The notes: generated by a model not told the origin, from the letters alone. A stretch of 64,000 nt of DNA from Bradyrhizobium mercantei (GCF_001982635.1 NZ_MKFI01000001.1:426774-490773); one strand, 5' to 3'. Shown: positions 1 through 9,645, counted from the first letter of the stretch. Numbers and translations are program-made.

Positions 1-249
1 CGCGATATCGCCGACCGCGCACAGCACCTCGCACTGCTCGTTGATCTCGATCTTCAGGTAGCTCTTCGATTCGAAATCGAACCGGCCGACCGTCGCCCGC
101 TCGAATGCGCCGATCGCGGTGAGCGATGCCGCCGTCAGCCTCGCATCATTGGCGAACTTCGTCAGCGTACCGAATGCCTCCTCGCCGCTATCGAGCACGA
201 CGACGTGGACTTGTGCGCTGGGAGCGTCGGATACGAGCTTGCTTTTCAT
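1..249 (-). CDS. PPC/DUF296 domain DNA-binding protein, partial (C-terminus off the left edge)
   Basis: The 83 visible residues begin at an ATG (247-249) and read into the window edge. Segments such as ERATVGRFDF and EQCEVLCAVGDIA match the pattern of the PPC (DUF296) domain, a small alpha/beta fold of about 140 residues found in plant AT-hook proteins and in stand-alone bacterial proteins. In bacteria the role is poorly known; DNA binding is only inferred from plant relatives. The remaining part, including the conserved C-terminal strand, lies outside the window. It sits upstream of, and on the same strand as, the cyclic-di-GMP gene that follows at 330-3041, but transcription of that gene runs towards this one with an 80-bp gap. 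Confidence 0.75.
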   Translation of the reverse strand, partial: MKSKLVSDAPSAQVHVVVLDSGEEAFGTLTKFANDARLTAASLTAIGAFERATVGRFDFESKSYLKIEINEQCEVLCAVGDIA

Positions 250-329
250 CGAGTCGCCTCGCCTTTCGAGAGCTTTCGCTCTCAATCGGAGACGGGGCGG
301 ATTGTTCCTGCGAACGGATTCGCCGCGGC

Positions 330-3041
330 TCAGGCGGCGTGCTCGACCCCTTCAGCCGCGAGCAGCGTCCGGACGTCCTGCGCCGGAACCGGCTTGCTGA
401 ACAGATAGCCCTGCATCTGCGTGCAGCCGAGCATCTGCACGGTGTCGCGCTGCTGATCGGTCTCGACGCCCTCGGCGGTCGTGATCATGTTGCGATCGGC
501 GGCGATCGAGACCACGGCGCGGATGATCGAGGCCGAGCCCGAGTTGCGCGTCACTTCCTTGACGAAGCTGCGGTCGATCTTGATCTTGTCGAACGGGAAG
601 CGCTGCAAATACTGCAGCGACGAGTATCCGGTGCCGAAATCATCGAGCGCGATGTGGACACCGAGCCCGCGGAGCTGACCGAGCGTGACCAGCGCCGCGT
701 CGTCATCGGCAATCAGCACCGCCTCGGTGATCTCGAGCTCGAGCCTGCGCGGGTCGAGCCCGCTCTCGGCAAGCGCATTCGCGACCTTCAGTGCCAGCGT
801 CTCCGACTTGAACTGGATCGGCGAGACGTTGACCGCGACGCGGACATGCGCCGGCCAGCCCGCCGCCTCTATGCAGGCGGTGCGCAGCACCCACTGCCCG
901 ATCTCCTCGATCAGCCCGGTCTCCTCGGCGACCGGAATGAACTCCACCGGAGAGATCATGCCGCGCACCGGATGGCGCCAGCGCAGCAGCGCCTCGCAGC
1001 CGGTCACCTCGTCGCTGCGCAGGTCGACCAGCGGCTGGTAGTGCAGCTCGAAGCTGCCCTCCGCCAGGGCGGTTCGCAAGTCGGCCTCCAGCGCGCGGCG
1101 CAGATTGGCCTGCTTCTCCATCGCCGGATCGAAGAAGCGATAGGTCCGGCGGCCGGCCGCCTTGGCGGCATACATCGCCAGATCGGCGCATTTCAGCAGA
1201 CGGAACAGATCGGAGCCGTGGCGCGGCGCAATCGCGATGCCGATGCTGGCGTCGCTCGCCAAATGATGGCCAAGGCAGTCGAACGGCGTACGCAGCGACT
1301 GATAGATCCGCGCCACGAGATCGCTGACGTCATCGTCGGAGGCGATATCGTGCTGGACGATCGCGAACTCGTCACCGCCGAGACGCGCGATGAAATCGTT
1401 CGACCCAACCGACTGACGCAGCTTCTCGGCCACGCGCCGGAGGAATTCGTCGCCGATCGGATGGCCGAGCGTGTCGTTGATCCGCTTGAACTCGTCGATA
1501 TCGATATAATGGATGGCGAATTCGCGCGCGGCGGACTCGAGCAGCAGCCCTTCCGCGTGGCGCTGGAACAGCGTCCGGTTCGGCAGATTGGTCAGCGCAT
1601 CGTAATGCGCGAGATACTCGATCCGCGCCTGCGTGCGCCGCCCGTCGGTGACGTCCTCGAGCGTGGTGGCCCAGCCCCCGTCAGGCGCGCGCTTGTAGAT
1701 CAGGCGGATGCTGCGGCCGTCGGGCGTCACGATCACGGAGTCCCGGACCTCGTCACCCCTCGGGTTGGTGAAGCGTGCGCAGTATTCGTCGACATCGCCG
1801 ACGAACGAGCCGAGCGCCTGGCGATGCAGGATCAGGTCGCGCAGATGGCAGCCGGGCTTGGCGATGTCGGGCGAGAGGCCGAACATGTCGATGTATTGCT
1901 GGTTGCAGATCACGAGCCGCGCGGAGGCGTCGAACAGCAGCAGGCCCTGCGTCATGGTGTTGATCGCGGTGTCGAGATGCTGGCTTTGCTCGGACAGCCG
2001 GCGCTGCGCCGCATCGTGCTGCCGCTGCAACTGGCGGACGATCAGGAACACCATCATGATCACAATCAGCACCGCGAGCACGGCGGCGCAGAACTGCAGC
2101 TTAGTCTGGGCGCGCCAGTCCTCCAGCGCGCTGGAGGTCCTGGTGGTGGCGAGGATCAGGATCGGAAAGTGCGACAACGACCTGACCGCGCCGACATTCT
2201 CCTCGCCGGCGGAGCCGACGAACCGCCCCGACGTGTTGCCGCCGAGGCCGATGACTTTCCGGAACAACGACTGGTCGCTGATGTTGCGGCCGACCGCGCT
2301 GGCATCCTGCGGATAGCGCGCGATGATCGTGCCGTCGCGATGGATCATCGAGATCACGGTGTCGCCGTTCAGCGCCAACGAGGCCACGAAATCCTCGAAA
2401 TGGCTCGGCTCGACGCCGCGGCTCGCAAAGCCGATGATCTCGCCATTGCGCCCGGTGATCTTGCGCGCAAAGATCGTGGTCCAGTTGCCGGTCACCTTGC
2501 TCATCGCGGGCTCGACGATGACCGGCGACGTCGGCCGCCCCGAGATGAACTCCTGGAAATAGCGCCGGTCGGCAATGCTGATATCGGGCACCGGCCACAT
2601 CTCGGACGAGTTGATCAACCAGCCCTTGGCGTTGAACAGATTGAGCCCTCCGACATGCGGCAGCGCCGCCAGCCGTGTGCGCAGCATCTCGTGCGCGCTC
2701 AACAGCGACATGTTCTTCTCGAACTGATCGGCGGTCTCGACCTGCTCCGAACGCAGGTAATTCAAGATGTCGTCGTGGACATGCTGGAGGTCGGTGAGTT
2801 GCTGGTCGAAGTGCCGCGACAGCAGCAGCGCGGTGTTGTTGAGCTCGCGCTCGGACATCTCCAGTGCGCGCTCGCGAAACTGCAGCGCGAGGTAGCCGGT
2901 GCCAAGGGTGATCGCGAGCACCAGCAGCGCGGCGCTCAGGACGAGCCACTGAATGGCGCCCATCCTGCTGGCGCGCGACACACCCTTGATCGACAGCCGC
3001 CGGTGTTCCGGCATCACGCTGTCCGTTGAAACAATCGACAT
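330..3041 (-). CDS. Membrane-bound sensor GGDEF-EAL protein (c-di-GMP turnover)
   Basis: This 903-residue protein has a membrane helix at about 30-52, a periplasmic Cache-like sensor region at about 55-312, a second helix at 315-336, a PAS domain at about 355-465, a GGDEF domain and a C-terminal EAL domain. The GGDEF motif is intact (LGGDEF, residues 554-559) and the EAL motif is intact (EALLRW, 683-688), so both diguanylate cyclase and c-di-GMP phosphodiesterase activity are possible; which dominates cannot be read from sequence. The N-terminal sensor suggests an external signal is passed through PAS to the output domains. An AGGAAA-type ribosome site lies just before the ATG at 3041. A long open frame on the opposite strand is a GC-rich shadow. 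Confidence 0.93.
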   Translation of the reverse strand: MSIVSTDSVMPEHRRLSIKGVSRASRMGAIQWLVLSAALLVLAITLGTGYLALQFRERALEMSERELNNTALLLSRHFDQQLTDLQHVHDDILNYLRSEQVETADQFEKNMSLLSAHEMLRTRLAALPHVGGLNLFNAKGWLINSSEMWPVPDISIADRRYFQEFISGRPTSPVIVEPAMSKVTGNWTTIFARKITGRNGEIIGFASRGVEPSHFEDFVASLALNGDTVISMIHRDGTIIARYPQDASAVGRNISDQSLFRKVIGLGGNTSGRFVGSAGEENVGAVRSLSHFPILILATTRTSSALEDWRAQTKLQFCAAVLAVLIVIMMVFLIVRQLQRQHDAAQRRLSEQSQHLDTAINTMTQGLLLFDASARLVICNQQYIDMFGLSPDIAKPGCHLRDLILHRQALGSFVGDVDEYCARFTNPRGDEVRDSVIVTPDGRSIRLIYKRAPDGGWATTLEDVTDGRRTQARIEYLAHYDALTNLPNRTLFQRHAEGLLLESAAREFAIHYIDIDEFKRINDTLGHPIGDEFLRRVAEKLRQSVGSNDFIARLGGDEFAIVQHDIASDDDVSDLVARIYQSLRTPFDCLGHHLASDASIGIAIAPRHGSDLFRLLKCADLAMYAAKAAGRRTYRFFDPAMEKQANLRRALEADLRTALAEGSFELHYQPLVDLRSDEVTGCEALLRWRHPVRGMISPVEFIPVAEETGLIEEIGQWVLRTACIEAAGWPAHVRVAVNVSPIQFKSETLALKVANALAESGLDPRRLELEITEAVLIADDDAALVTLGQLRGLGVHIALDDFGTGYSSLQYLQRFPFDKIKIDRSFVKEVTRNSGSASIIRAVVSIAADRNMITTAEGVETDQQRDTVQMLGCTQMQGYLFSKPVPAQDVRTLLAAEGVEHAA

Positions 3042-3157
3042 TTTCCTGCCCCTGCGGGTGCTCTTCTACGGGAACACAACCCAAGGGGTGGTTAGGAAAA
3101 TCAGTTATCGGACGGTTAAGGCGGATGCGCAGGCGAACGCGGTCGGCGGGAAGATCG

Positions 3158-3691
3158 TCAGGAGACGGCCGCCACAGGCGCCGTGGACGCCTCCTTCAGG
3201 CTGCACTCGATCAACGCGCCTTCGATGGTGAATTTCGAGAACGGTGAGAGCGGCGTCACGGCCTTGAGCGCGGCGAAGAACTGCGAGTCTCCCGGGCTCT
3301 TGAGCAGAAACCGGATGTGGTTTGCCGACAACGCATCACGCGACAGCCAGACCACGCCGGAGAACAGCGCCACAAGCATCTGCGCGTAGGTGCCGGTATC
3401 GGCGACGCCGAGATCGTAGATCGGAGACACATTGACGAAGCGCGCGCTGAGAGCCGGCGCCGAATATCGGCTCATCAAGAGACGCCTGACCTGACAGACC
3501 GCGTGGACCCGTTCGCCGTCGGTCAGGTGATACAGCCCCTGACCGTCACCTTCCCTGGCGGTGAGCGCTTCAAACGCCACGACGCCGCCGAAGGTGGCAA
3601 AATCCTCACCGACGCCTTCAGCGTCCTTCTTCCATTGTGCCTTGATGTGACGCCAGGACCGCTCAGGGTCCTTGAGTGGCAAGAGCCGCAT
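3158..3691 (-). CDS. Conserved hypothetical protein, 177 aa
   Basis: I do not recognise this protein. It is 177 residues, soluble-looking, with no signal peptide and a moderately hydrophobic central segment (ALSARFVNVSPIYDLGVADT). It begins with MRLLPLKDPERSWRHIKAQW at a clear ATG (3689-3691). Codon use is that of the neighbouring chromosomal genes. It lies 116 bp upstream of the GGDEF-EAL gene on the same strand, so the two could share a transcript, but the gap is too large to make that firm. No catalytic motif is visible. A role linked to signalling is speculation from position only. Confidence 0.7.
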   Translation of the reverse strand: MRLLPLKDPERSWRHIKAQWKKDAEGVGEDFATFGGVVAFEALTAREGDGQGLYHLTDGERVHAVCQVRRLLMSRYSAPALSARFVNVSPIYDLGVADTGTYAQMLVALFSGVVWLSRDALSANHIRFLLKSPGDSQFFAALKAVTPLSPFSKFTIEGALIECSLKEASTAPVAAVS

Positions 3692-3832
3692 GGTTAAGGG
3701 GCTGTTAGCACGGAGGGGAGTCGACGTCGGGATAATATGTCGCAGGCATTAAGCCTTTGCTTACAGCGGTAGCTGGTTGCGGCGACTGCCGGCGGCGGCC
3801 TCCTGGCGTTGATACGTGCGGCCGCTTCGACC

Positions 3833-4327
3833 TCACGAATTGCAGCAAGCCGAAGCCTCGGGCGCTGCCGCCTGCGGCTGCGGCGCGCAGCACGCGCTCT
3901 GCTTGCCGTCCTGCTTCTCGTGCGCGACACGCGCGGTCCGCTCGCCGGTGCCGTCGCCATAGACGATGCTCTCACCGGTCGTGTGGAAGGTCTCCCACGC
4001 AATCCCCGCGGGATCGTCGATCCACGACTTCTCGGACTTGGCATAGCAGCACACCGTCAGGCCCTGCTCGACGACCTCGCCGCCCGCCTTGCGCAGCCGA
4101 CCGTAGACCTCGCCGAGCTCTTCGGCGCTCTCGACCTGAATGCCGAGATGATCGAGGCCCGGCTCGCGGCCGCGGGTCGAAATCGCGAAATTGACGCGGG
4201 GATCGTCGAGCATCCACTTTGCATAATCGGATTTCACGACCGTCGGCTCGGCCCCGAACAGCGCCGAGTAGAAGCCGACCGATTGCGGGATGTCCTTGAC
4301 GGCGACGTGAACATGCATGCGCTTCAT
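3833..4327 (-). CDS. arsI: ArsI/CadI-family dioxygenase (organoarsenical C-As lyase-like)
   Basis: A 164-residue vicinal-oxygen-chelate protein. The pattern matches ArsI, the Fe(II)-dependent enzyme that breaks the carbon-arsenic bond of trivalent methylarsenicals: candidate metal ligands His5 (or His7), His60 and Glu112, and the vicinal cysteine pair Cys93-Cys94 in TVCCYAKSEKSW that binds the arsenical in known ArsI proteins. The C-terminal tail adds two further Cys-Cys pairs (SACCAP and SACCNS). The ATG at 4325-4327 is chosen because the fold begins at MKRMHVHVAV; an upstream in-frame start would add 16 non-conserved residues. No arsR, arsenite pump or reductase lies beside it, so induction by arsenic is not visible here. 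The related CadI annotation is possible. Confidence 0.82.
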   Translation of the reverse strand: MKRMHVHVAVKDIPQSVGFYSALFGAEPTVVKSDYAKWMLDDPRVNFAISTRGREPGLDHLGIQVESAEELGEVYGRLRKAGGEVVEQGLTVCCYAKSEKSWIDDPAGIAWETFHTTGESIVYGDGTGERTARVAHEKQDGKQSACCAPQPQAAAPEASACCNS

Positions 4328-4421
4328 GGGGACGATCCTTTCGGGCGGCGGCACTGGATGGATATTCCATCCCAAGCATGCTCAGATATCAATGGTGTTA
4401 CAACAGGGGTTGTACCGCGGA

Positions 4422-4649
4422 ATGGATGCGCTGACGCTGTTCGGATTGTTCGCCGTGACCATGATGCTCGTCTGCTACGCGGCCGAAGATCGCAGCCCCT
4501 GGTTCATCCTGGCCTTCGCAGTCTCCTGCGCGCTCGGCTCGGCCTACGGTTTCCTGCAGGGCGCCTGGCCGTTCGGCCTCGTCGAAGCGATCTGGGCCGT
4601 CGTCGCGGCGCGCCGATGGCTGCTGCGCCGGACCGCAGACGGCGTGTAA
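4422..4649 (+). CDS. Small inner-membrane protein, 75 aa
   Basis: This 75-residue protein, starting MDALTLFGLFAV, is nearly all hydrophobic: one helix at about 4-20, a second at about 27-47 and a third at 50-65, ending in an arginine-rich tail (ARRWLLRR) that should face the cytoplasm. Such short proteins are common in Bradyrhizobium genomes. It is divergent from the ArsI-like gene with a 94-bp intergenic space, so the two may share a control region. The start at 4422 is preferred over upstream in-frame starts because hydrophobicity begins there. Function unknown. Confidence 0.6.
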   Translation: MDALTLFGLFAVTMMLVCYAAEDRSPWFILAFAVSCALGSAYGFLQGAWPFGLVEAIWAVVAARRWLLRRTADGV

Positions 4650-4722
4650 CGTTATAGTATCCACGGCCAATCTGTCGCGGTCTCGAACTTGAATGCGCGC
4701 GGTCACGGCGTTAATGAGGGCC

Positions 4723-5091
4723 ATGGACGCGTCGCGCACCATGATTCAGTCTTCCCCCCACGCAACGGGATCGCGCCGCTGGCGCAGCCTGCTTGCGGGA
4801 CTGATCTCGCTCGCGCTGGTGCTGTCGTTCTTCCACGGCTGGGCCTTCGATGATGATGATGATGCAGCTCCCGGCTTCTCGATCGCACTGTCGATCAACG
4901 ACACGGGCGGCAAGGCTCCCGCGCATCCGGCTTCGCTGCATGGCGATCACTGCCTGACGCACGTCGCCTCGGTCGCTCCGCAGGAAACGGCGTTCCCGAT
5001 CGCCTATGCGCCCCATAGCTATAGCGACAGCCGTATCGAGCTGCCGGCGTCGGCCGAGCGCCTCTCTCCCTTCAAACCACCCCGCGCCTGA
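4723..5091 (+). CDS. Small exported/membrane-anchored protein ahead of the metal efflux operon
   Basis: About 122 residues from MDASRTMIQ. A hydrophobic helix follows a basic stretch (SRRWRSLLAGLISLALVLSFF), then an acidic run DDDDD and a histidine- and cysteine-containing segment (HPASLHGDHCLTHVAS) that could bind metal. The rest is low complexity and ends in a proline-rich tail. A GAGGG stretch sits just before the chosen ATG; a start 30 bp upstream is possible. It lies 113 bp before the CzcB-like gene on the same strand, a position often taken by small periplasmic proteins in heavy-metal efflux operons. A metal-related role is inferred from position and the His/Cys segment only. Confidence 0.55.
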   Translation: MDASRTMIQSSPHATGSRRWRSLLAGLISLALVLSFFHGWAFDDDDDAAPGFSIALSINDTGGKAPAHPASLHGDHCLTHVASVAPQETAFPIAYAPHSYSDSRIELPASAERLSPFKPPRA

Positions 5092-5204
5092 CCCGGTCAA
5101 CGTGACCGGCCGTGTACCGCTGCCATCAGGCAGCGCGCACGCTTTCGCACAGATCGATGTCGCGACAGCGCATGGCCAGCGGCCTGTGCTGCGGAGAGGC
5201 GCAT

Positions 5205-6428
5205 ATGAAACGGGTTGTTCTATTTTTCGCCGGCGTAGCCGCCGGCATCGCACTGGTCGTTGTGGCGGCCGGATGGATCGGCTGGCCGATCAAGTTCCCG
5301 ACCACGCCGCAGGAGACTGCGTCAACGAGCCCGGAGAAATCCGAGGGCAAGCATGAGGCGCCCGGACATATCGAGCTGAGCGAAGAGCAGGTCCGGGAAG
5401 CCGGCATCACCTTCGCGCCGGCCGGCGGCGGCATGCTGAAGCGGCATTTCCTCGCGCCGGGATCGCTGATCCCCGACGCCGACCATATCGGCCGCGTCTC
5501 GGTGCGCGTGCTGGCAACCGTCACGGAACTGCGCAAGCGCCTCGGCGACGTCGTCGAGAAGGGCGAGATCGTCGCCGCGATCGAAAGCCGCGAGGTCGCC
5601 GACGCCAAGAGCGAATACCTCGCCGCGCGGCTGACCAACGATCTGCAGCAGACGCTCTATGCGCGGCAGAAGACGCTGGTTGAGACCCGCATCGTGTCGG
5701 AGAACGAATTCCTGCGCACGCGGCTGACCGCAAACGACGCCCAGATCAAGCTCGACGGCGCACGGCAGAAGCTGTTCGCGCTGGGCCTGTCGGAGAGCGA
5801 GATCGCCGATCTGCCCAACCAGCCCCCCGAGAGCCTGCGGACCCAGTTCCTGCGTGCACCGATCAGCGGCCGGGTCTCCGAACGCCGCGTCGACCTCGGC
5901 GGATTGATCGGGCGCGAGGGCCAGGAAAGCGAGCTCTACGTCATCGTCAATCTCGACGATATCTGGGTCGACCTAGCAGTTTCACCGGAAGACATCAGCG
6001 CGGTCCGCGAAGGCGTCACGGTGAAGATCCGCGCCATCGGCACCGAGGACGAGGCCAGCGCCGGCGTGATCTTCGTCAGCCCCCTGCTCGATCGCGAGAC
6101 CCGCAACGCGCGGGTGATCGCGACCATGCCCAACAAGGACCACCGCTGGAAGCCGGGCACTTTCGTCACCGCCGAGGTGCCGCTGGCGGGCGCGCCGTCG
6201 ACCGTCATCGTGTCAAAGAAAGCCATTCAAACCATCAAGGGGACATCGACCGTATTCGTACGCGATGCCGATGGCTTTGAGGCGCGATCGGTGCGGACCG
6301 GCCGCGAGGACGACGACGATATCGAGATCGTTTCGGGCCTCGCCGCCGGCGAGACCATCGCCGTACAAAACACCTTCACGCTGAAGGCCGAGATCGAAAA
6401 GGACGAGGCGGAGCACGGCCATGATTGA
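5205..6428 (+). CDS. Efflux RND periplasmic adaptor subunit (CzcB/CusB-like)
   Basis: A 407-residue membrane-fusion protein. It starts MKRVVLFFAGVAAG with a GGAGAGG ribosome site eight bases upstream; the N-terminal helix anchors it to the inner membrane. Then come the split biotinyl-lipoyl region (about 85-250), an alpha-helical hairpin (about 140-200) and beta-barrel and membrane-proximal domains (APISGRVSERRVDLGG and following). The C-terminus is rich in Asp, Glu and His, ending KDEAEHGHD. In this family the adaptor links the inner-membrane pump to an outer-membrane channel and may hand over metal ions. It overlaps the downstream pump gene by 8 bp, showing translational coupling. No outer-membrane CzcC partner is present in the window. 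Confidence 0.9.
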   Translation: MKRVVLFFAGVAAGIALVVVAAGWIGWPIKFPTTPQETASTSPEKSEGKHEAPGHIELSEEQVREAGITFAPAGGGMLKRHFLAPGSLIPDADHIGRVSVRVLATVTELRKRLGDVVEKGEIVAAIESREVADAKSEYLAARLTNDLQQTLYARQKTLVETRIVSENEFLRTRLTANDAQIKLDGARQKLFALGLSESEIADLPNQPPESLRTQFLRAPISGRVSERRVDLGGLIGREGQESELYVIVNLDDIWVDLAVSPEDISAVREGVTVKIRAIGTEDEASAGVIFVSPLLDRETRNARVIATMPNKDHRWKPGTFVTAEVPLAGAPSTVIVSKKAIQTIKGTSTVFVRDADGFEARSVRTGREDDDDIEIVSGLAAGETIAVQNTFTLKAEIEKDEAEHGHD

Positions 6429-9400
6429 GCGCATCATCGGTCTTGCGATCCAGCGGCGCTGGGTCGTCGTCACCCTGGCGGCCATCCTGATGTTCCTCGG
6501 CGGCCTCGCATTGACGAAGCTGCCGATCGATGCGGTGCCCGACATCACCAACAAGCAGGTGCAGATCAACACCGTGGCGCCTGCGCTGTCGCCGGCGGAG
6601 ATCGAGAAGCAGATCACCTTCCCGATCGAGACGGCACTCGCCGGCGCGCCGGGGCTGGAGAGCACGCGGTCGCTGTCGCGCAACGGCTTCTCGCAGATCA
6701 CGGCGGTGTTCAGCGAGGCGACCGACATCTATTTCGCGCGCCAGCAGGTCGGCGAGCGGCTGACTGAAGTGCGCGCGCGCCTGCCCCAAGGCATCGAGCC
6801 GCGGATCGGCCCGACCTCGACCGGCCTTGGCGAAATCTACATGTGGACCGTCCATTACTCCGGACAAAAAGTGCAGAGCGATGGCGCGCCGGGGCTGCAA
6901 AGCGACGGCCGCTTCCTGACGGCGGACGGCCAGGTGCTGCAAAGCGAAGTCGAGAAGGACGCCTATCTGCGCACGGTGCAGGACTGGATCATCAAGCCGC
7001 AGATCAAGATGGTGCCTGGTGTCGCCGGCGTCGATTCGATCGGTGGCTACCTCAAGCAGTACCAGGTCCATCCCGACGCAGCGAAGCTGATCGCGCTCGG
7101 CCTCACCTTTGCCGACGTCGCCAAGGCAATCGAGAGCAACAATGTCAGCCGCGGCGCGCGCTACATCGAACGCAACGGCGAAGGATATGTGGTGCGATCC
7201 GGCGGCCGCCTCGAGAACATCGACGAGTTAGGCGCCGTCGTCGTCACCACCCGCGGCGGCGTCCCGGTCCGGATCCGCGATCTCGCGACGCTTTCGATCG
7301 GCGGCGAGACGCGGACCGGCAGCGCCAGCGAGAACGGCCGCGAGGTCGTGGTCGGCACCGCGCTGATGCTGATCGGCGCCAACAGCCGCACGGTCTCCGC
7401 CGCCGTCGATGCCAAGCTGCGTGCCATCACGCCATCCCTTCCGGCGGGCGTCGAGGTCAAGACGGTGCTCGATCGCACCCAGCTCGTCGATGCGACGATC
7501 GGCACCGTTGCGCGCAACCTCTCAGAAGGCGCACTGCTCGTGATCGCCGTGCTGTTCGTGCTGCTCGGCAATTTCCGGGCAGCGCTGATCACGGCACTGG
7601 TGATCCCGATTGCCATGCTGATGACCGCCATCGGCATGTGGCAGGGGCGGATCAGCGCCAATCTGATGAGCCTTGGTGCGCTCGATTTCGGCCTGATCGT
7701 CGACGGCGCCGTCATCATCACCGAGAACAGCCTGCGCCACCTCGCCGAGAGGCAGCACGCGCTCGGCCGTGTGCTGACGCGCGACGAACGGCTGGCGACG
7801 GTGCGCGCCTCCGCCGTCGAAATGGTGCAGCCGAGCCTTTACGGCCAGGCCATCATCCTGCTGGTCTATGTGCCGCTGCTCACATTCACCGGCGTCGAAG
7901 GCAAGATGTTCGAGCCGATGGCGCTGACCGTGATCCTCGCCCTCGCGGCCGCCTTCGTGCTGTCGCTGACGTTGGTGCCGGCACTGATCGCGATCGGCAT
8001 CACCGGCCGCGTGCAGGAAAAGGAGAACTGGCTGGTTGCCGCGCTGAAGCGCGGGTACAGCCCGCTGCTGCGCCGCGCGGTCGCAACGCCCGTTCCGGTT
8101 ATCGCAGTGGCGATCGTGCTGTTCGCGACCGCCCTGTTCGCCTTCTTCCGTCTCGGCCAGGAGTTCATCCCCTCGCTCGACGAGAAGAACATTGCGATGC
8201 ACGCGCTCAGGATTCCGAGCACGGCGCTGTCGCAGTCGCAGGCGATGCAGCTGTCGGTCGAGAAGGCCGTCAGCCGCTTCCCGCAGGTGTCCTTCGTGTT
8301 CTCCAAGACCGGCACCGCCGAAGTGGCGAGCGATCCAATGCCGCCGAACGCCTCCGACACCTTCATCATCCTGAAGCCGCGCGAGCAATGGCCGGATCCA
8401 TCACTGACCAAGGAGCAGTTGATCGAGGACATCTCGAAGGCGGTCGGCCGGCTGCCCGGCAACGTCTACGAATTCACCCAACCGATCCAGATGCGCTTCA
8501 ACGAACTGCTCGCCGGCGTTCGCGGCGACATCGCGGTGAAGGTGTTCGGCGACGAGTTCGAGCCAATGCAGAAGGCCGCCAACCAGATCGCGGCCGCATT
8601 GCGCAGCGTGCGCGGCGCGACCGACGTCAAGGTCGAACAGGCCAGCGGCCTGCCCGTGCTCGAGATCAAGGTCGACAAGGCGGCGATCGCGCGGCGCGGC
8701 CTCAGCGTCTCCGCGGTCCAGGACGTGATCGGCGCCGCGGTCGGCGGCCAGGATGCCGGCGTCGTGTACGAAGGCGATCGCAGCTTCGACATCGTGGTGC
8801 GGCTGCCGGAGAGCGTGCGCTCCGATCTCGAGGCGCTGAGCAATCTGCCGGTCGCCTTGCCGAAGGCAACGCCGAGCTCGCCGGTGCAGAGCCTGCCGCT
8901 CAACCGCGTCGCGCAATTCTCCTTCACCGAAGGGCCGAACCAGATCAGCCGCGAGAACGGCAAGCGCCGCATCGTGGTGACGGCCAATGTCCGCGGCCGC
9001 GATCTCGGCTCGGTGGTCGAGGAAGCGCAGGCCAAGGTCGCGCAATCGGTGGCGCTGCCGCCGGGCTACTGGATGACCTGGGGCGGCCAGTCCGAAAACC
9101 TCGCCGCGGCGCGGCAGCGCCTTGCCGTGGTGGTGCCGGCCTGTTTTGCGATGATCTTCCTGTTGCTGCTGGCGGCGATGGGATCGGCGCGCGACGCGCT
9201 GCTGGTGTTCAGCGCGGTGCCGCTGGCGCTCACCGGCGGCATCGCGGCGCTATGGCTGCGCGGCATGCCGTTCTCGATCTCGGCCGCCGTCGGCTTCATC
9301 GCGCTGTCCGGCGTTGCGGTCCTGAACGGGCTCGTCATGCTGAGCTTCGTCAGGCAATTGCGCGAGCGCGGCGTGCCGATGCGCGACGCCATCGAGCAAG

Positions 9401-9645
9401 GCGCCCTCACCCGCTTCCGGCCGGTGGTGATGACGGCGCTGGTGGCTTCGCTCGGCTTCGTGCCGATGGCATTCGCCACCGGCACCGGCGCCGAGGTGCA
9501 GAAGCCGCTCGCCACCGTCGTGATCGGCGGCCTGATCAGCGCGACCTTGCTGACGCTCGCCGTGCTGCCCGCGCTCTATGCACGGTACGGGCATGCCGGC
9601 AGCGCTGCGCGCGGTGAGAGGTCCGCGATTCAGCCTGCCGAATGA
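6421..9645 (+). CDS. czcA: Heavy-metal efflux RND transporter (CzcA/CusA family)
   Basis: A 1074-residue proton-driven pump of the HME-RND class, full length for the family. The N-terminus (MIERIIGLAIQRRW) leads into TM1; the first porter region contains PIDAVPDITNKQVQ, typical of CzcA. The TM4 proton-relay residues of this class are present as Asp422, Asp428 and Glu435 in the segment DFGLIVDGAVIITEN. The second half repeats the 6-TM plus periplasmic loop plan (QEFIPSLDEKN onward). It exports divalent cations such as Co, Zn or Cd, or monovalent Cu/Ag; which one cannot be decided here. It overlaps the adaptor gene by 8 bp. The operon ends about 60 bp before a Pho box belonging to the next gene. 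Confidence 0.92.
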   Translation: MIERIIGLAIQRRWVVVTLAAILMFLGGLALTKLPIDAVPDITNKQVQINTVAPALSPAEIEKQITFPIETALAGAPGLESTRSLSRNGFSQITAVFSEATDIYFARQQVGERLTEVRARLPQGIEPRIGPTSTGLGEIYMWTVHYSGQKVQSDGAPGLQSDGRFLTADGQVLQSEVEKDAYLRTVQDWIIKPQIKMVPGVAGVDSIGGYLKQYQVHPDAAKLIALGLTFADVAKAIESNNVSRGARYIERNGEGYVVRSGGRLENIDELGAVVVTTRGGVPVRIRDLATLSIGGETRTGSASENGREVVVGTALMLIGANSRTVSAAVDAKLRAITPSLPAGVEVKTVLDRTQLVDATIGTVARNLSEGALLVIAVLFVLLGNFRAALITALVIPIAMLMTAIGMWQGRISANLMSLGALDFGLIVDGAVIITENSLRHLAERQHALGRVLTRDERLATVRASAVEMVQPSLYGQAIILLVYVPLLTFTGVEGKMFEPMALTVILALAAAFVLSLTLVPALIAIGITGRVQEKENWLVAALKRGYSPLLRRAVATPVPVIAVAIVLFATALFAFFRLGQEFIPSLDEKNIAMHALRIPSTALSQSQAMQLSVEKAVSRFPQVSFVFSKTGTAEVASDPMPPNASDTFIILKPREQWPDPSLTKEQLIEDISKAVGRLPGNVYEFTQPIQMRFNELLAGVRGDIAVKVFGDEFEPMQKAANQIAAALRSVRGATDVKVEQASGLPVLEIKVDKAAIARRGLSVSAVQDVIGAAVGGQDAGVVYEGDRSFDIVVRLPESVRSDLEALSNLPVALPKATPSSPVQSLPLNRVAQFSFTEGPNQISRENGKRRIVVTANVRGRDLGSVVEEAQAKVAQSVALPPGYWMTWGGQSENLAAARQRLAVVVPACFAMIFLLLLAAMGSARDALLVFSAVPLALTGGIAALWLRGMPFSISAAVGFIALSGVAVLNGLVMLSFVRQLRERGVPMRDAIEQGALTRFRPVVMTALVASLGFVPMAFATGTGAEVQKPLATVVIGGLISATLLTLAVLPALYARYGHAGSAARGERSAIQPAE

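Noticed and set aside
126..3029. A 967-codon + strand open frame opposite the GGDEF-EAL gene
   Set aside because: Arg/His/Asp-rich shadow of a high-GC gene on the other strand; no family features, while the minus strand has full GGDEF and EAL motifs.
6843..9617. A 924-codon second frame inside czcA
   Set aside because: Arginine-rich composition from GC skew; czcA in the first frame has all transporter motifs.
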